From Bacteroidota bacterium (GTDB lineage: Bacteria; Bacteroidota; Ignavibacteria; SZUA-365; JAADGX01), in assembly GCA_024276335.1 (NCBI GenBank), contig JAJRXL010000031.1:1-16906 (forward strand): a DNA stretch of 16,906 nt. The letters run 5' to 3'. Position numbers and translations under genes: made by a program. The notes beneath the pieces were generated by a model. It did not search any database. It saw nothing but the letters and a program-made list of their open reading frames with translations, and had not been told where the DNA came from. This document shows positions 6,720-14,662 of the stretch, in pieces. Numbering within the stretch: position 1 is the stretch's first letter; every line of letters begins with the position of its first letter.

Positions 6720-9041
6720 ATGACGGAACAGAGGAATCTGAACGACGAAATAGACATTGAAACGACACTCCGGTGTGTACTCGAACATACCGCGGAATAT
6801 TGTTTTCTCAAGAATCCTGATTTCACGTATAAGTACGTGAACAAGAAATGGGCGCAGCTGTGTAATCGTAAACCGGAAGACCTCGTCGGACTTACTGATT
6901 ATGACCTTCTCCCGCAGGAAGCAGCGGGCAGTATTCGCGCTATGGATGCGCAGGTCAGGAATTCCGGTACACACGTTGAAAGAGACGTAACCATCGAAAG
7001 CGCACACGACAGGCTCGTGCAGCTTCGTCTACACGTAGGTCCGATCCTGAACAAGAAAGGGATTATAGCGGGCATTGTCGGATTCGGACAAGCAATATGC
7101 GACCGGGATAAGCGGGAGGTTTTGAGTTATCATTTCCAGGAAGCAATCGCCCGTAGTTCGGAAGGCTTTTCCTTTTGGGATAAAAACGGGCGGTGCTTGT
7201 TCATGAACGAAGCCAACGTAAAGATTTTTGGATACGATGATCTTTCCCAGTGCCTGGGGAGGAATTTCTGGGAGGTTATCCTGCCCGGCATGCGGGAGTC
7301 GGAATATTTTCAACTTTGCGAGAACCACTTGAAGAAGGATAAATCCTTTTCATCCACTTGGGAAGGAACCACGGTTCACAATGAACCAGTGGTCACGGAA
7401 GTGCAGCTGACCGCTATTTTCGAAAACGCAGAGTACATCGGTCACGTCGCGCGCTTCACGGATGTAACGGAGCGCTACGAGATGGAAAAACGCCAGCTCA
7501 AACTGAAAGACACATCTATCGAGTCGGCGGTTTCCCCTATCATCATGACCGATTCCTACGGCGTCATATCATACGTTAATCCTGCGTTTGTCAACCTGTG
7601 GGGCTATGAGTTCGAGCAACAGCTCAAGGGACTGGGAATATCCGCCTGTTTCGCCCCGTCCGAACATCAACGCCTCCACGCGTTTGTAACGGGTACAGAA
7701 ACGGATAAATTCGAAGCCAGCGAAATTGCAGCTCAACGTGCCGATGGCACCGTGTTCACTGTTCAGGGATCGCTGGCCAAGGTCCGGGACAACCAGGGAA
7801 ATCTCCTGGGGTTGATGGGCTCATTCATGGATATCACCGGCCTCAAGGAGCACGAAGCCGCGCTGCTCGAAGCAAAGGCAAACGCCGAAGAAGCCAACCG
7901 ATTGAAGAGCAGCTTCCTTGCAATCGTCAGTCACGAAGTCCGCACGCCCCTTACGTCCATCATCGGATATTCCAACATCCTCTTCGAAATGCTCGAGGAC
8001 AGGCTCAACGAACAGGAACAGCGGTATTTTGAATTCCTCCAGCAAGGGGGGGAACGGTTGATGGATACGTTAGATATGATACTCGATATCTCGCGAATAG
8101 AAGTCGGCGAGTACCCCGTTCACCTTGTTCCCTGCTCGGTTAATCTGATTACGCAAGAAGCCGTCAACACGATCATTCCCCTGGCAAACGAGCGCGGGTT
8201 GCCCATCCACCTCAACCTCGATCCTTCCAATCCGACGGTACGGGCGGATATCAATTGCCTGCTGAAGTCAATATTGAACCTCCTGCACAACGCGATTAAA
8301 TTCACGGAGAGCGGTTCGATAACGGTTCAAATATCTTCAAGGGGCGAGGACATCGTTTCCATCGAAGTTATCGATACCGGTGTTGGTTTCTCCGACAAAT
8401 ATCTTCCCCACGTATTCGAGACCTTCAGCCAGGAAGACGTCGGATATTCACGACCTTTCGAAGGACCCGGCCTCGGGCTTGCGCTTACCTATCGATACAT
8501 GAAACTAATGGATGGAACCGTCAGCATCCAGAGTAAGAAAGACGAGGGCAGCACCGTCACATTGCATCTCCATCGCTCCACGCAACCCTCGGAAGTCTCG
8601 GCACAGGAACAGACGCCCGCGAAGACCATTCTCTCAAGCATGTTTGCACGGCAACCGGTCGTCCTCTTTGCCGAAGATCCTCCCAACACCTACATGAACA
8701 TCCACCCCATCATGGAGGACAAATACGAACTTATCAGCACGACATCCCTTGAAGAAACGAAGAAACTCCTTGAACATCGAACGGTTGATCTCCTGATCGT
8801 TGACATTGATCTGGATAGCAAAGAGAACGGATTCCTCTTGACGAAATACATCCGCACGAAGGAGTGTTGTTCGGAAATCCCCATTATCGGATTGGTGAAC
8901 GAGGACAACCAGGAACTTCAGCACGAATGTATCCGCGCCGGAATGAACGATTGTCTCAACAAACCGGCTAAGCGAGGGGAACTTCTTCTCAAACTGGCAA
9001 AGTGGCTATCATACCGGCAGGCCCAGCTTCAACCGAAATGA
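6720..9041 (+). CDS. Soluble multi-PAS hybrid histidine kinase with C-terminal receiver
   Basis: A cytoplasmic sensor kinase of 773 residues counted from ATG 6720; no membrane segment is present. Domains in order: PAS (about 15-125, TAEYCFLKNPDFTYKYVN), PAS (137-260), PAS (265-380, SPIIMTDSYGVISYVNPAF), a short coiled coil, HisKA with SHEVRTPL (phospho-acceptor H405), HATPase_c with NLLHNAIKF (N520, N524), DTGVGF and GPGLGLAL, then a receiver (about 650-770). In the receiver E652/D653, D695 and K748 are kept, but the switch Thr/Ser position reads LVN (V726). The frame is open back to GTG 6642, but that has no Shine-Dalgarno and adds 26 residues outside the PAS fold, so ATG 6720 is preferred; its own site (GGGA) is weak. 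No partner regulator is adjacent. Confidence 0.9.
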   Translation: MTEQRNLNDEIDIETTLRCVLEHTAEYCFLKNPDFTYKYVNKKWAQLCNRKPEDLVGLTDYDLLPQEAAGSIRAMDAQVRNSGTHVERDVTIESAHDRLVQLRLHVGPILNKKGIIAGIVGFGQAICDRDKREVLSYHFQEAIARSSEGFSFWDKNGRCLFMNEANVKIFGYDDLSQCLGRNFWEVILPGMRESEYFQLCENHLKKDKSFSSTWEGTTVHNEPVVTEVQLTAIFENAEYIGHVARFTDVTERYEMEKRQLKLKDTSIESAVSPIIMTDSYGVISYVNPAFVNLWGYEFEQQLKGLGISACFAPSEHQRLHAFVTGTETDKFEASEIAAQRADGTVFTVQGSLAKVRDNQGNLLGLMGSFMDITGLKEHEAALLEAKANAEEANRLKSSFLAIVSHEVRTPLTSIIGYSNILFEMLEDRLNEQEQRYFEFLQQGGERLMDTLDMILDISRIEVGEYPVHLVPCSVNLITQEAVNTIIPLANERGLPIHLNLDPSNPTVRADINCLLKSILNLLHNAIKFTESGSITVQISSRGEDIVSIEVIDTGVGFSDKYLPHVFETFSQEDVGYSRPFEGPGLGLALTYRYMKLMDGTVSIQSKKDEGSTVTLHLHRSTQPSEVSAQEQTPAKTILSSMFARQPVVLFAEDPPNTYMNIHPIMEDKYELISTTSLEETKKLLEHRTVDLLIVDIDLDSKENGFLLTKYIRTKECCSEIPIIGLVNEDNQELQHECIRAGMNDCLNKPAKRGELLLKLAKWLSYRQAQLQPK

Positions 9042-9166
9042 CTGATCATTTACCTTCAACGCATGCAACTTCTCATTTCAATTTTGTACCTTGAATACTA
9101 CGATGATCCTATCGACCATACAACCATTCTACGCACTTTCACTTTACTACACCAAGGGACAATAGT

Positions 9167-11332
9167 ATGACTTCATTGCACCCGAATCACTTGCTTCGAG
9201 CCGGGATGGCTTTTCTGTTCATCTTTCTTGTCGGATGCGGAACGACAACACAAACCATCCAACAAACTTCCTCAAACATCGATCTCTCCAAAGTAACGGC
9301 GGGACGTTTTGACAACGGCAAGATGTGGACATTTGATTTCCCGCCCGTGGATTACTTCGAGGAAGCGTATAATTTCAGGCCTTCCCAGGAATGGCTCGAC
9401 GATGTTCGCATGTCCGCCCTGCGCATCCCCGGCTGCACGGCCTCGTTCGTTTCGCCGAACGGCTTGGTAATGACGAATCACCACTGCGCTCGTTCACACG
9501 TGGAGACGATTTCCAAGGAAAACGAGGACCTTCTTACGAACGGTTTTTACGCTCCCACGCTCGCGGATGAACGCAAAGCCGAGGGACTCTACGCCGACCA
9601 ATTAGTCAAGATTGAAGATGTCACCGACCAGATCCTGAATGCAATCGCCACCGCCAAAACAGACGAGGAAAGAATTACGTTGCGGCAGAAAACAATCAAG
9701 GAACTCTCACAAAAGCTTTCGGATACATCGGATTTGCGTTGCGACATTATTTCGTTGTACAACGGCGCCCGGTTCTCCGCGTATTACTACAAGCGGTACA
9801 ACGACGTCCGCGTCGTCTTCGTCCCTGAACTTCAAATCGGTTTCTTCGGAGGTGATTACGACAATTTCACATACCCGCGCTATTGCCTGGATTGCTCGTT
9901 CTTCCGCGTGTACGACGACGACGGGAAACCCCTGAAGACCGAACATTACTTTGCCTGGAGCCCCGACGGGGCCAAGGAAGGCGAGCCGGTTTTTGTCATC
10001 GGAAACCCGGGTAGTACCGACCGTTTAACCACGGTGGCTCAACTTGAATATGAACGTGATTACAATTTCCCCTTCATTTCGGATCTCCTTAACGCAGCCG
10101 TGAGAATCCTGGAACACTATGCCAAAAGCCATCCGGATAAGGCGCCGGAGATGCGGAACCGGATTTTCGGCTTGGCAAACGCCCAGAAAGCGTATAACGG
10201 AATGCTGAAGGGACTCCGTGATAACGTCCTCATGGCGAAGCGCCGGGACTTCGAGCGGAAGTTCAGGAGTAAAATCGAAAGTGATGCACGCTTGAACGAT
10301 ACATACGGAGAACTCTGGGAAAAGATCTCCTCCAACGTTTCACAACTGAAGGAGTACTTCAACGACAGCCGCTACCTCCGAATGCAAGGGTTGGGAACTT
10401 CGAACGTGTTCGGCATTGCCGCGAGCATCGCGCGCTACGCTATTCAGATGGAGCTCCCTGAAGAAGCGCGCCGGAAGGAGTACCAGGGCAAAAGTGCAAA
10501 GCTCATGAAGAAACGGATCCTTCGTGATCAGGATATTGACATGGAACTCGACAAGGAATACCTCGCATTCCAACTGCACCAAGCGCTTAAGCGCCTTGGT
10601 CCGGATGATCCTTTCGTGGTTGCCACGTTGGGTTCACGATCTCCGAAAGCGGCAGCGGAACAGTTGCTCAATACAACCAAGGTGACGGACAAGGATTACG
10701 TGGAAAAACTTCTGGATGGCGGTCCCGACGCGATACGCGCTAGCGACGATCCTCTTATCAAGGCAGCCTTGATCGCGCTCCCTCGGGCGACGGAGGCTTC
10801 GAAAATGATGAACAAACTTGACAAGGAGCAGCAAATTTTGTTCGCACGGCTGGGCCGTGCGTTGTTCGAAGTTTATGGCACCGCGATACCTCCCGATGCC
10901 ACCTTCACCCTCCGTATCGCGGATGGTGTCGTGAAAGGATACGAATACAATGGAACCGTAGCGCCGACGCACACCACCTTCTACGGACTCTATAACCGAT
11001 ATTACAGCCACAACAAGAAAGGCGCATGGGACTTGCCCGACCGGTGGAAGAATCCCCCGCATGATTTTGATCTCTCGACAGAACTTGACATGGTTTCCAC
11101 CAATGATATCATCGGAGGGAACTCCGGCAGCGCCATGATCAACACGAAGAAACAAGTGGTGGGCCTTGTCTTTGACGGCAACATCGAGAGCCTTCCCGGT
11201 CGATTTATCTTTGACGACACGCTGAATCGCACTGTCTCCGTGCACTCGAATGGCATTATCAAGGCACTCAGGCATATTTACAAAGCTGATCGCATTGCCA
11301 ACGAACTGCGCACGGGAATTCTCGGAAAGTAG
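9167..11332 (+). CDS. S46-family dipeptidyl-peptidase (DPP7-like), lipoprotein
   Basis: Serine exopeptidases of this family release dipeptides from the N terminus of oligopeptides outside the cytoplasm. The 721-residue protein has a lipoprotein signal: hydrophobic AFLFIFLVGC with lipobox LVGC and lipidated C24. The catalytic triad is visible: H106 in MTNHHC, an Asp in FGGDYDNFTYPR (D230 or D232) and S653 in GGNSGSAM. Eighteen residues after the Ser is G671 in FDGN; this corresponds to the position that is Gly in DPP7 (hydrophobic P1) and Arg in DPP11 (Asp/Glu P1), so a DPP7-like preference is expected. Known DPP7/11 are periplasmic; the lipobox suggests membrane anchoring here. ATG is preceded by AAGGGA at 7 nt. 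A strong terminator follows. Such enzymes support growth on peptides and occur widely in Bacteroidota. Confidence 0.95.
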   Translation: MTSLHPNHLLRAGMAFLFIFLVGCGTTTQTIQQTSSNIDLSKVTAGRFDNGKMWTFDFPPVDYFEEAYNFRPSQEWLDDVRMSALRIPGCTASFVSPNGLVMTNHHCARSHVETISKENEDLLTNGFYAPTLADERKAEGLYADQLVKIEDVTDQILNAIATAKTDEERITLRQKTIKELSQKLSDTSDLRCDIISLYNGARFSAYYYKRYNDVRVVFVPELQIGFFGGDYDNFTYPRYCLDCSFFRVYDDDGKPLKTEHYFAWSPDGAKEGEPVFVIGNPGSTDRLTTVAQLEYERDYNFPFISDLLNAAVRILEHYAKSHPDKAPEMRNRIFGLANAQKAYNGMLKGLRDNVLMAKRRDFERKFRSKIESDARLNDTYGELWEKISSNVSQLKEYFNDSRYLRMQGLGTSNVFGIAASIARYAIQMELPEEARRKEYQGKSAKLMKKRILRDQDIDMELDKEYLAFQLHQALKRLGPDDPFVVATLGSRSPKAAAEQLLNTTKVTDKDYVEKLLDGGPDAIRASDDPLIKAALIALPRATEASKMMNKLDKEQQILFARLGRALFEVYGTAIPPDATFTLRIADGVVKGYEYNGTVAPTHTTFYGLYNRYYSHNKKGAWDLPDRWKNPPHDFDLSTELDMVSTNDIIGGNSGSAMINTKKQVVGLVFDGNIESLPGRFIFDDTLNRTVSVHSNGIIKALRHIYKADRIANELRTGILGK

Positions 11333-11354
11333 TTCTTCGTCCTCCCTGTAAAAG

Positions 11355-11391
11355 AGCCCTTGCAGTCATCATACTGCAAGGGCTTTCTTTT
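11355..11391. terminator. Bidirectional rho-independent terminator between the S46 peptidase and serC
   Basis: A perfect 12-bp stem (11355-11366 with 11373-11384, left arm AGCCCTTGCAGT) encloses the loop CATCAT. T-rich sequence TTCTTTT follows on the plus strand and the mirror A-rich AAAAG precedes it, giving a T-tract on the minus strand too. It lies between two convergent genes, so it should stop both. Confidence 0.93.
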
Positions 11392-11463
11392 CAAGATGTA
11401 TTTCTCCTCCACCCGGAAGAACCGACGTTCTCTCAGTGGAACCGCGTTCCCGTTGTCAGGAGG

Positions 11464-12561
11464 TTACGAACTCGTCCTGTTGGCCTTGTAGAAATCCTCC
11501 ATGAACCTCGTCAAGACCTCCACTGCTTCCATCGGGCATGCATTGTATACGGACGCCCGTATTCCCCCGACGGAGCGATGACCTTTTAAGCCAAGCATGT
11601 TCCGCTCCCTTGCTTCCGCTACAAATTTTGCCTCCAGGTCTTCGGAAGGAAGGTTGAACGTAATGTTCATCATCGACCTGTCGTTTTGATCCCCTACCGT
11701 CCCCTTGTAGAATTCATGATAGGCGTCGATGAGGTCATAAATCATCTTCGCTTTGCGGATGTTCCGCTCTTCGATGGGTTCCAGTCCGCCTTCGGCCTTG
11801 ATCCATTTCAAGACTCGACCGGACACGAACGTGGCGATACACGGCGGAGTGTTGAACATCGATCCTTTGTCAACATGGGTTTGGTATCTCAACATGGTTG
11901 GGACGTTGTCTTTCGCCGCTTCCAACCACTTCTTCCGAAGTACGACGATGGTCACTCCCGAGGGACCGAGGTTCTTCTGAGCTCCTGCATAAATGAGATC
12001 GAATTTCGAGAAGTCCAATCGCCTGCTCAAAATATCCGACGACATATCACAGACGAGCGGGACCCCGCCCGTATCCGGGAACGTTTTCCACTGAGTGCCG
12101 AAAATCGTATTGTTGGACGTGACGTGCACGTAGGCCGCATCCTGCGTCAAGGATAATTCTTTCGGGATATACGTAAAGTTAGCGTCCTCCGACGTCCCGG
12201 CAATATTGACCTTCCCAAACAGCTTTGCTTCCTTGATCGCCTTTTTTGCCCAGGCGCCAGTGTTGACATAATCGGCGGTCTGGTTCGCGGACAGAAAATT
12301 CATCGGAATCATGGCGAACTGTGTGCTCGCGCCTCCTTGCAAAAACATGGCTGAATATTCATCAGCAGAAAGTCCCATGAGATCCAATAAATCCGCCTGT
12401 GCTTCCCCCATGACCCGGTCAAACTCTTTGGAGCGATGGCTGATTTCCATGACGGAGACGCCAAGGTTTTCGAAATCCAGTATCGCTTCGGCGGTTTCCT
12501 TCACGACAGAAAGCGGGAGGACCGCCGGACCAGCAAAGAAATTATACGCGCGGGTTGCCAT
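11464..12561 (-). CDS. serC: Phosphoserine aminotransferase
   Basis: A cytoplasmic PLP enzyme that converts 3-phosphohydroxypyruvate and glutamate to O-phosphoserine and 2-oxoglutarate in serine biosynthesis; in some bacteria it also serves pyridoxal phosphate synthesis. The 365 residues match the family length (about 360). Motifs: YNFFAGPAVLP at the N terminus, ISHRSKEF (R43, substrate phosphate), QGGAST (75-80), TGAW (W104, stacks on PLP), CDMSSD (D172), AGAQKNLGPSG with Schiff-base K196, and HRSVGGIRASVYN near the C terminus. The start ATG has GAGGAG 8 nt upstream. A 9-bp inverted repeat lies in its leader. It is downstream of the che genes on the same strand but 195 bp away, so it probably has its own promoter. 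serA and serB are not in the window. Confidence 0.97.
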   Translation of the reverse strand: MATRAYNFFAGPAVLPLSVVKETAEAILDFENLGVSVMEISHRSKEFDRVMGEAQADLLDLMGLSADEYSAMFLQGGASTQFAMIPMNFLSANQTADYVNTGAWAKKAIKEAKLFGKVNIAGTSEDANFTYIPKELSLTQDAAYVHVTSNNTIFGTQWKTFPDTGGVPLVCDMSSDILSRRLDFSKFDLIYAGAQKNLGPSGVTIVVLRKKWLEAAKDNVPTMLRYQTHVDKGSMFNTPPCIATFVSGRVLKWIKAEGGLEPIEERNIRKAKMIYDLIDAYHEFYKGTVGDQNDRSMMNITFNLPSEDLEAKFVAEARERNMLGLKGHRSVGGIRASVYNACPMEAVEVLTRFMEDFYKANRTSS

Positions 12562-12597
12562 GTGTTATTCTCCTCGGTATGAAAGTTCACTGACATA

Positions 12598-12620
12598 TTG
12601 CAGCATGTTCGATGCTGCAA
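12598..12620 (-). repeat. Perfect 9-bp inverted repeat in the serC leader
   Basis: TTGCAGCAT (12598-12606) and ATGCTGCAA (12612-12620) are exact reverse complements around a 5-nt spacer. The repeat lies 37-59 bp upstream of the serC start codon. A poor promoter-like pair (TTAACA/TATTTT with only 15 bp between, 12634-12660 on the minus strand) sits upstream of it. It could be a dimeric repressor operator or an mRNA hairpin; no U-tract is present. Confidence 0.65.
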
Positions 12621-12727
12621 CTTTTGACAACGTAAAATACGAAATTCGCGGTAGTGTTAAATCTTTTTACTGCCTGTCTTGGGTAGGATAAAACCCCGCG
12701 GGACAACGGAAACAGGCGTGGATTTCC

Positions 12728-12750
12728 GGCTCGGCCAGAAAGACCGAGCC
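12728..12750 (-). repeat. Hairpin just after the response-regulator gene
   Basis: GGCTCGG (12728-12734) pairs with CCGAGCC (12744-12750) around nine bases, starting 6 nt past the stop of the che operon's last gene. The stem is stable but no U-tract follows on the minus strand, so termination here is possible but weak, or it may protect the 3' end of the transcript. Confidence 0.4.
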
Positions 12751-12756
12751 CCAAGA

Positions 12757-13160
12757 TCATCCGTCGAGAAAGTGCTCACGCGGGACAACGTCGCGCAATA
12801 TTTCCAGAAGAGATTCGGATTGAAACGGCTTAGGTAAAAAAGCAACGATATTCAGCTTCAACGCCTGTAAAAACGTATTTTCATCGTTTTGAGACGTGAG
12901 AACGATAACGGGTACGCCGAGCTGGCTTTCATCTTGATTTACAAATCCGAGGAATTCAAGGCCGTTCATTCTGGGCATGAGAACGTCTGTGATTATCAAA
13001 TCCGGATGAACTTCCAGTAATTTTTCAATGCCATCCAGTCCATCAACCGCTTCGTATATCACGCAGCGCAGCGCACGATTCAGAAAATGGCTGACGATAC
13101 GACGGATTTGCTCGGTATCGTCGACAAGCAGAATACGGTACGGCGTTTAGGATTGATCAT
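12757..13160 (-). CDS. CheY-like single-domain response regulator with a broken 5' reading frame
   Basis: The frame ending at 12757 encodes a full receiver domain: counting from Y at 13140, YRILLVDD (D7, D8), phospho-acceptor D52 in LIITDVLMP, switch T82 in VIVLTS and K104 in LPKPF. Yet no normal start reaches it. The ATG overlapping the cheW stop (13160, ATGA overlap) is one base out of register. The two ATGs at 13167 and 13164, next to AGGAGG, are in register but meet TAA at 13149-13147 after six codons. The first usable GTG (13062) lies inside the domain and would remove both acidic-pocket Asp residues. A one-base deletion or a nonsense change explains this best; sequencing error, use of a non-standard start (for example ATT at 13134) or reinitiation are alternatives. 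Intact active-site residues argue for a recent event or an error. It is the last gene of cheA-cheB-cheW. Confidence 0.72.
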
Positions 13161-13630
13161 TCATCATTGCCTCCTGTGGTATTGCCGCGATGACGCGTCA
13201 ATTGAGCTTGTTCCCTGGGATGGAGCAGTCGTAAGGGATCGAGTTCGAAAGAATACCGTCCGCCGTACTTATGGGCGCGGCAGAAAACTCTTTTACGTAA
13301 AGAGGACGGAAATCGCTCCATGCTACGGCTTTCCATCTCCACATCCGAAAATATATTCACAACGGCATCAACCATGATTCCCAAGTACATGTCGTTTACT
13401 TGAACAATAAGCATGCGCGCCGATGCTCCATACGTTTCACCGGGAACTTTTAACATCGAGTGCAGGTCGACAACGAACACGACATTGGCGTTGTACAAGC
13501 ATAATCCGACAATGCCGGAAGGTAAGCCGGGGGCTTGTTCAGCCGCGACGATGCGCGTTACCTCGACAACACTCTCGGTAGAGATGGAAATCAAATAGTG
13601 CGACAGCTTACAAACGAGCAGGTTTCTCAT
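13157..13630 (-). CDS. cheW: CheW-like coupling protein
   Basis: A 157-residue CheW-domain protein. CheW proteins are cytoplasmic SH3-like adaptors that tie CheA to chemoreceptors. The fold is recognisable from LLVCKLSHYLISISTESVVEV at the N terminus (split near residue 24), GIVGLCLYNANVVFVVDLHSML (39-60) and MLIVQVNDMYLGIMVDAVVNIF (73-94), which match the usual I-P-x-x-V-x-E-V, G-x-V-x-x-R-G/N-x-V-x-x-x-D-L and V-D-x-V patterns. It starts 3 nt after the cheB stop with no good Shine-Dalgarno, so it is probably coupled to cheB. Its stop overlaps an ATG of the next gene by 4 nt. The last 20 or so residues are polar and probably disordered, and contain the Shine-Dalgarno for the downstream gene. 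Confidence 0.88.
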   Translation of the reverse strand: MRNLLVCKLSHYLISISTESVVEVTRIVAAEQAPGLPSGIVGLCLYNANVVFVVDLHSMLKVPGETYGASARMLIVQVNDMYLGIMVDAVVNIFSDVEMESRSMERFPSSLRKRVFCRAHKYGGRYSFELDPLRLLHPREQAQLTRHRGNTTGGNDE

Positions 13631-13633
13631 AGG

Positions 13634-14662
13634 TTAATTCAACCGGAATAATTCAATCAATTCGTGCGGGATTCTCTCCAGAGGACAAATACGTATCGCG
13701 GCATTTTTCTCGATAGCCGCTTTCGGCATTCCAAATACAATCGAACTGCTTTCGTCCTGCACAAGTGTCATTCCACCGGCAAGCTTGATTTGCAGCAATC
13801 CCTTGGCGCCATCCTGACCAATCCCCGTCAAGAGCAATCCGACCGCGTATTTCCCGTACACTTTTGCTACGGAGTCAAACAAGACGTCCGCCGAGGGTTT
13901 ACACGAGTTTACCGGCGAGCCGTTGCGTAAAACAATCGTCTCGTTCCGGCCAATACTGAGATGATGCGTCCCCGGAGAAAGGTAGCATGAATTGGGGACG
14001 ATTCGTTCGCCGTGACGCGCAATTCTCATTTGAATCGACGTCGCGGTCTGGAGCCACTCAACAAACCCTTCGACGAACGACGCCCCAATATGCTGAACAA
14101 TCAAAATGGGAAAAGGGACAACCGACGGGAGCTGCGATAAGATGTCGTAAATCGCCTTGGGTCCACCGGTGGACGCCGCGACGGCCAATACCTGGGGCAA
14201 CGGACGTGCGTCAATGTCGGGCGCAGGAGTTTCGAAAGCTTTCTCTACCTTTTTCCTTCGACGAAAGACTTTAATACCTGCCACGATTTTGATCTTGTTC
14301 AGAAATTCCTTTCTCAATTCTTCGGTCAGTGGATAAATATCAGGCTTCCGGATGAGATCCAGCGCCCCCATTTTCATTGCCTCGAACGGCACGTTCCGTT
14401 CCCGGGCAATGGTGCTGCTGGTGTGAATGACGATCGGGACGGGACATTCTTCCATGATATGACGAGTAGCTTCGATTCCATCCATTCCATCCATGTCCAC
14501 GTCCATGATGATGACGTCCGGCTCGAGTTTCCGCGTCAGCGAAACCGCTTCCCGGCCATTCCGCGCTTCTCCGACGACGACGAGATCATTCTCCCCGCTC
14601 AGGATTGCTTTCACCTGTTCACGAACAAACAGCGAATCATCAACGACAAGAATCGTAATCAT
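13634..14662 (-). CDS. cheB: Chemotaxis-type response regulator protein-glutamate methylesterase
   Basis: CheB removes methyl groups from, and deamidates, receptor glutamate side chains to adapt the signalling array, and is activated by CheA phosphorylation. The 342 residues comprise a receiver (1-120; D8, D9, phospho-acceptor D54 in IIMDVDMDGMDG, S/T in HTSS, K106) and a C-terminal methylesterase domain (about 155-340) with the catalytic triad S164 in AASTGGP, H191 in QHIG and D284 in TGIGQDGA. All key residues are present. The linker (125-155) is basic. Its ATG lies inside the cheA stop (ATGA overlap) with GGGG upstream, showing tight coupling to cheA. No CheR partner is in the window. Confidence 0.95.
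   Translation of the reverse strand: MITILVVDDSLFVREQVKAILSGENDLVVVGEARNGREAVSLTRKLEPDVIIMDVDMDGMDGIEATRHIMEECPVPIVIHTSSTIARERNVPFEAMKMGALDLIRKPDIYPLTEELRKEFLNKIKIVAGIKVFRRRKKVEKAFETPAPDIDARPLPQVLAVAASTGGPKAIYDILSQLPSVVPFPILIVQHIGASFVEGFVEWLQTATSIQMRIARHGERIVPNSCYLSPGTHHLSIGRNETIVLRNGSPVNSCKPSADVLFDSVAKVYGKYAVGLLLTGIGQDGAKGLLQIKLAGGMTLVQDESSSIVFGMPKAAIEKNAAIRICPLERIPHELIELFRLN

Noticed and set aside
10634..11275. Minus-strand frame of 213 codons opposite the S46 peptidase
   Set aside because: Covers the catalytic Ser region of the peptidase on the other strand; no independent support.
12728..12750. Hairpin after the response regulator as a full rho-independent terminator
   Set aside because: The 7-bp stem is good but no T-tract follows on the minus strand; listed only as a hairpin.
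13140..13160. Programmed -1 ribosomal frameshift for the response regulator
   Set aside because: The sequence has no X-XXY-YYZ slippery heptamer in the needed register and no clear downstream structure; a deletion or sequence error is simpler.
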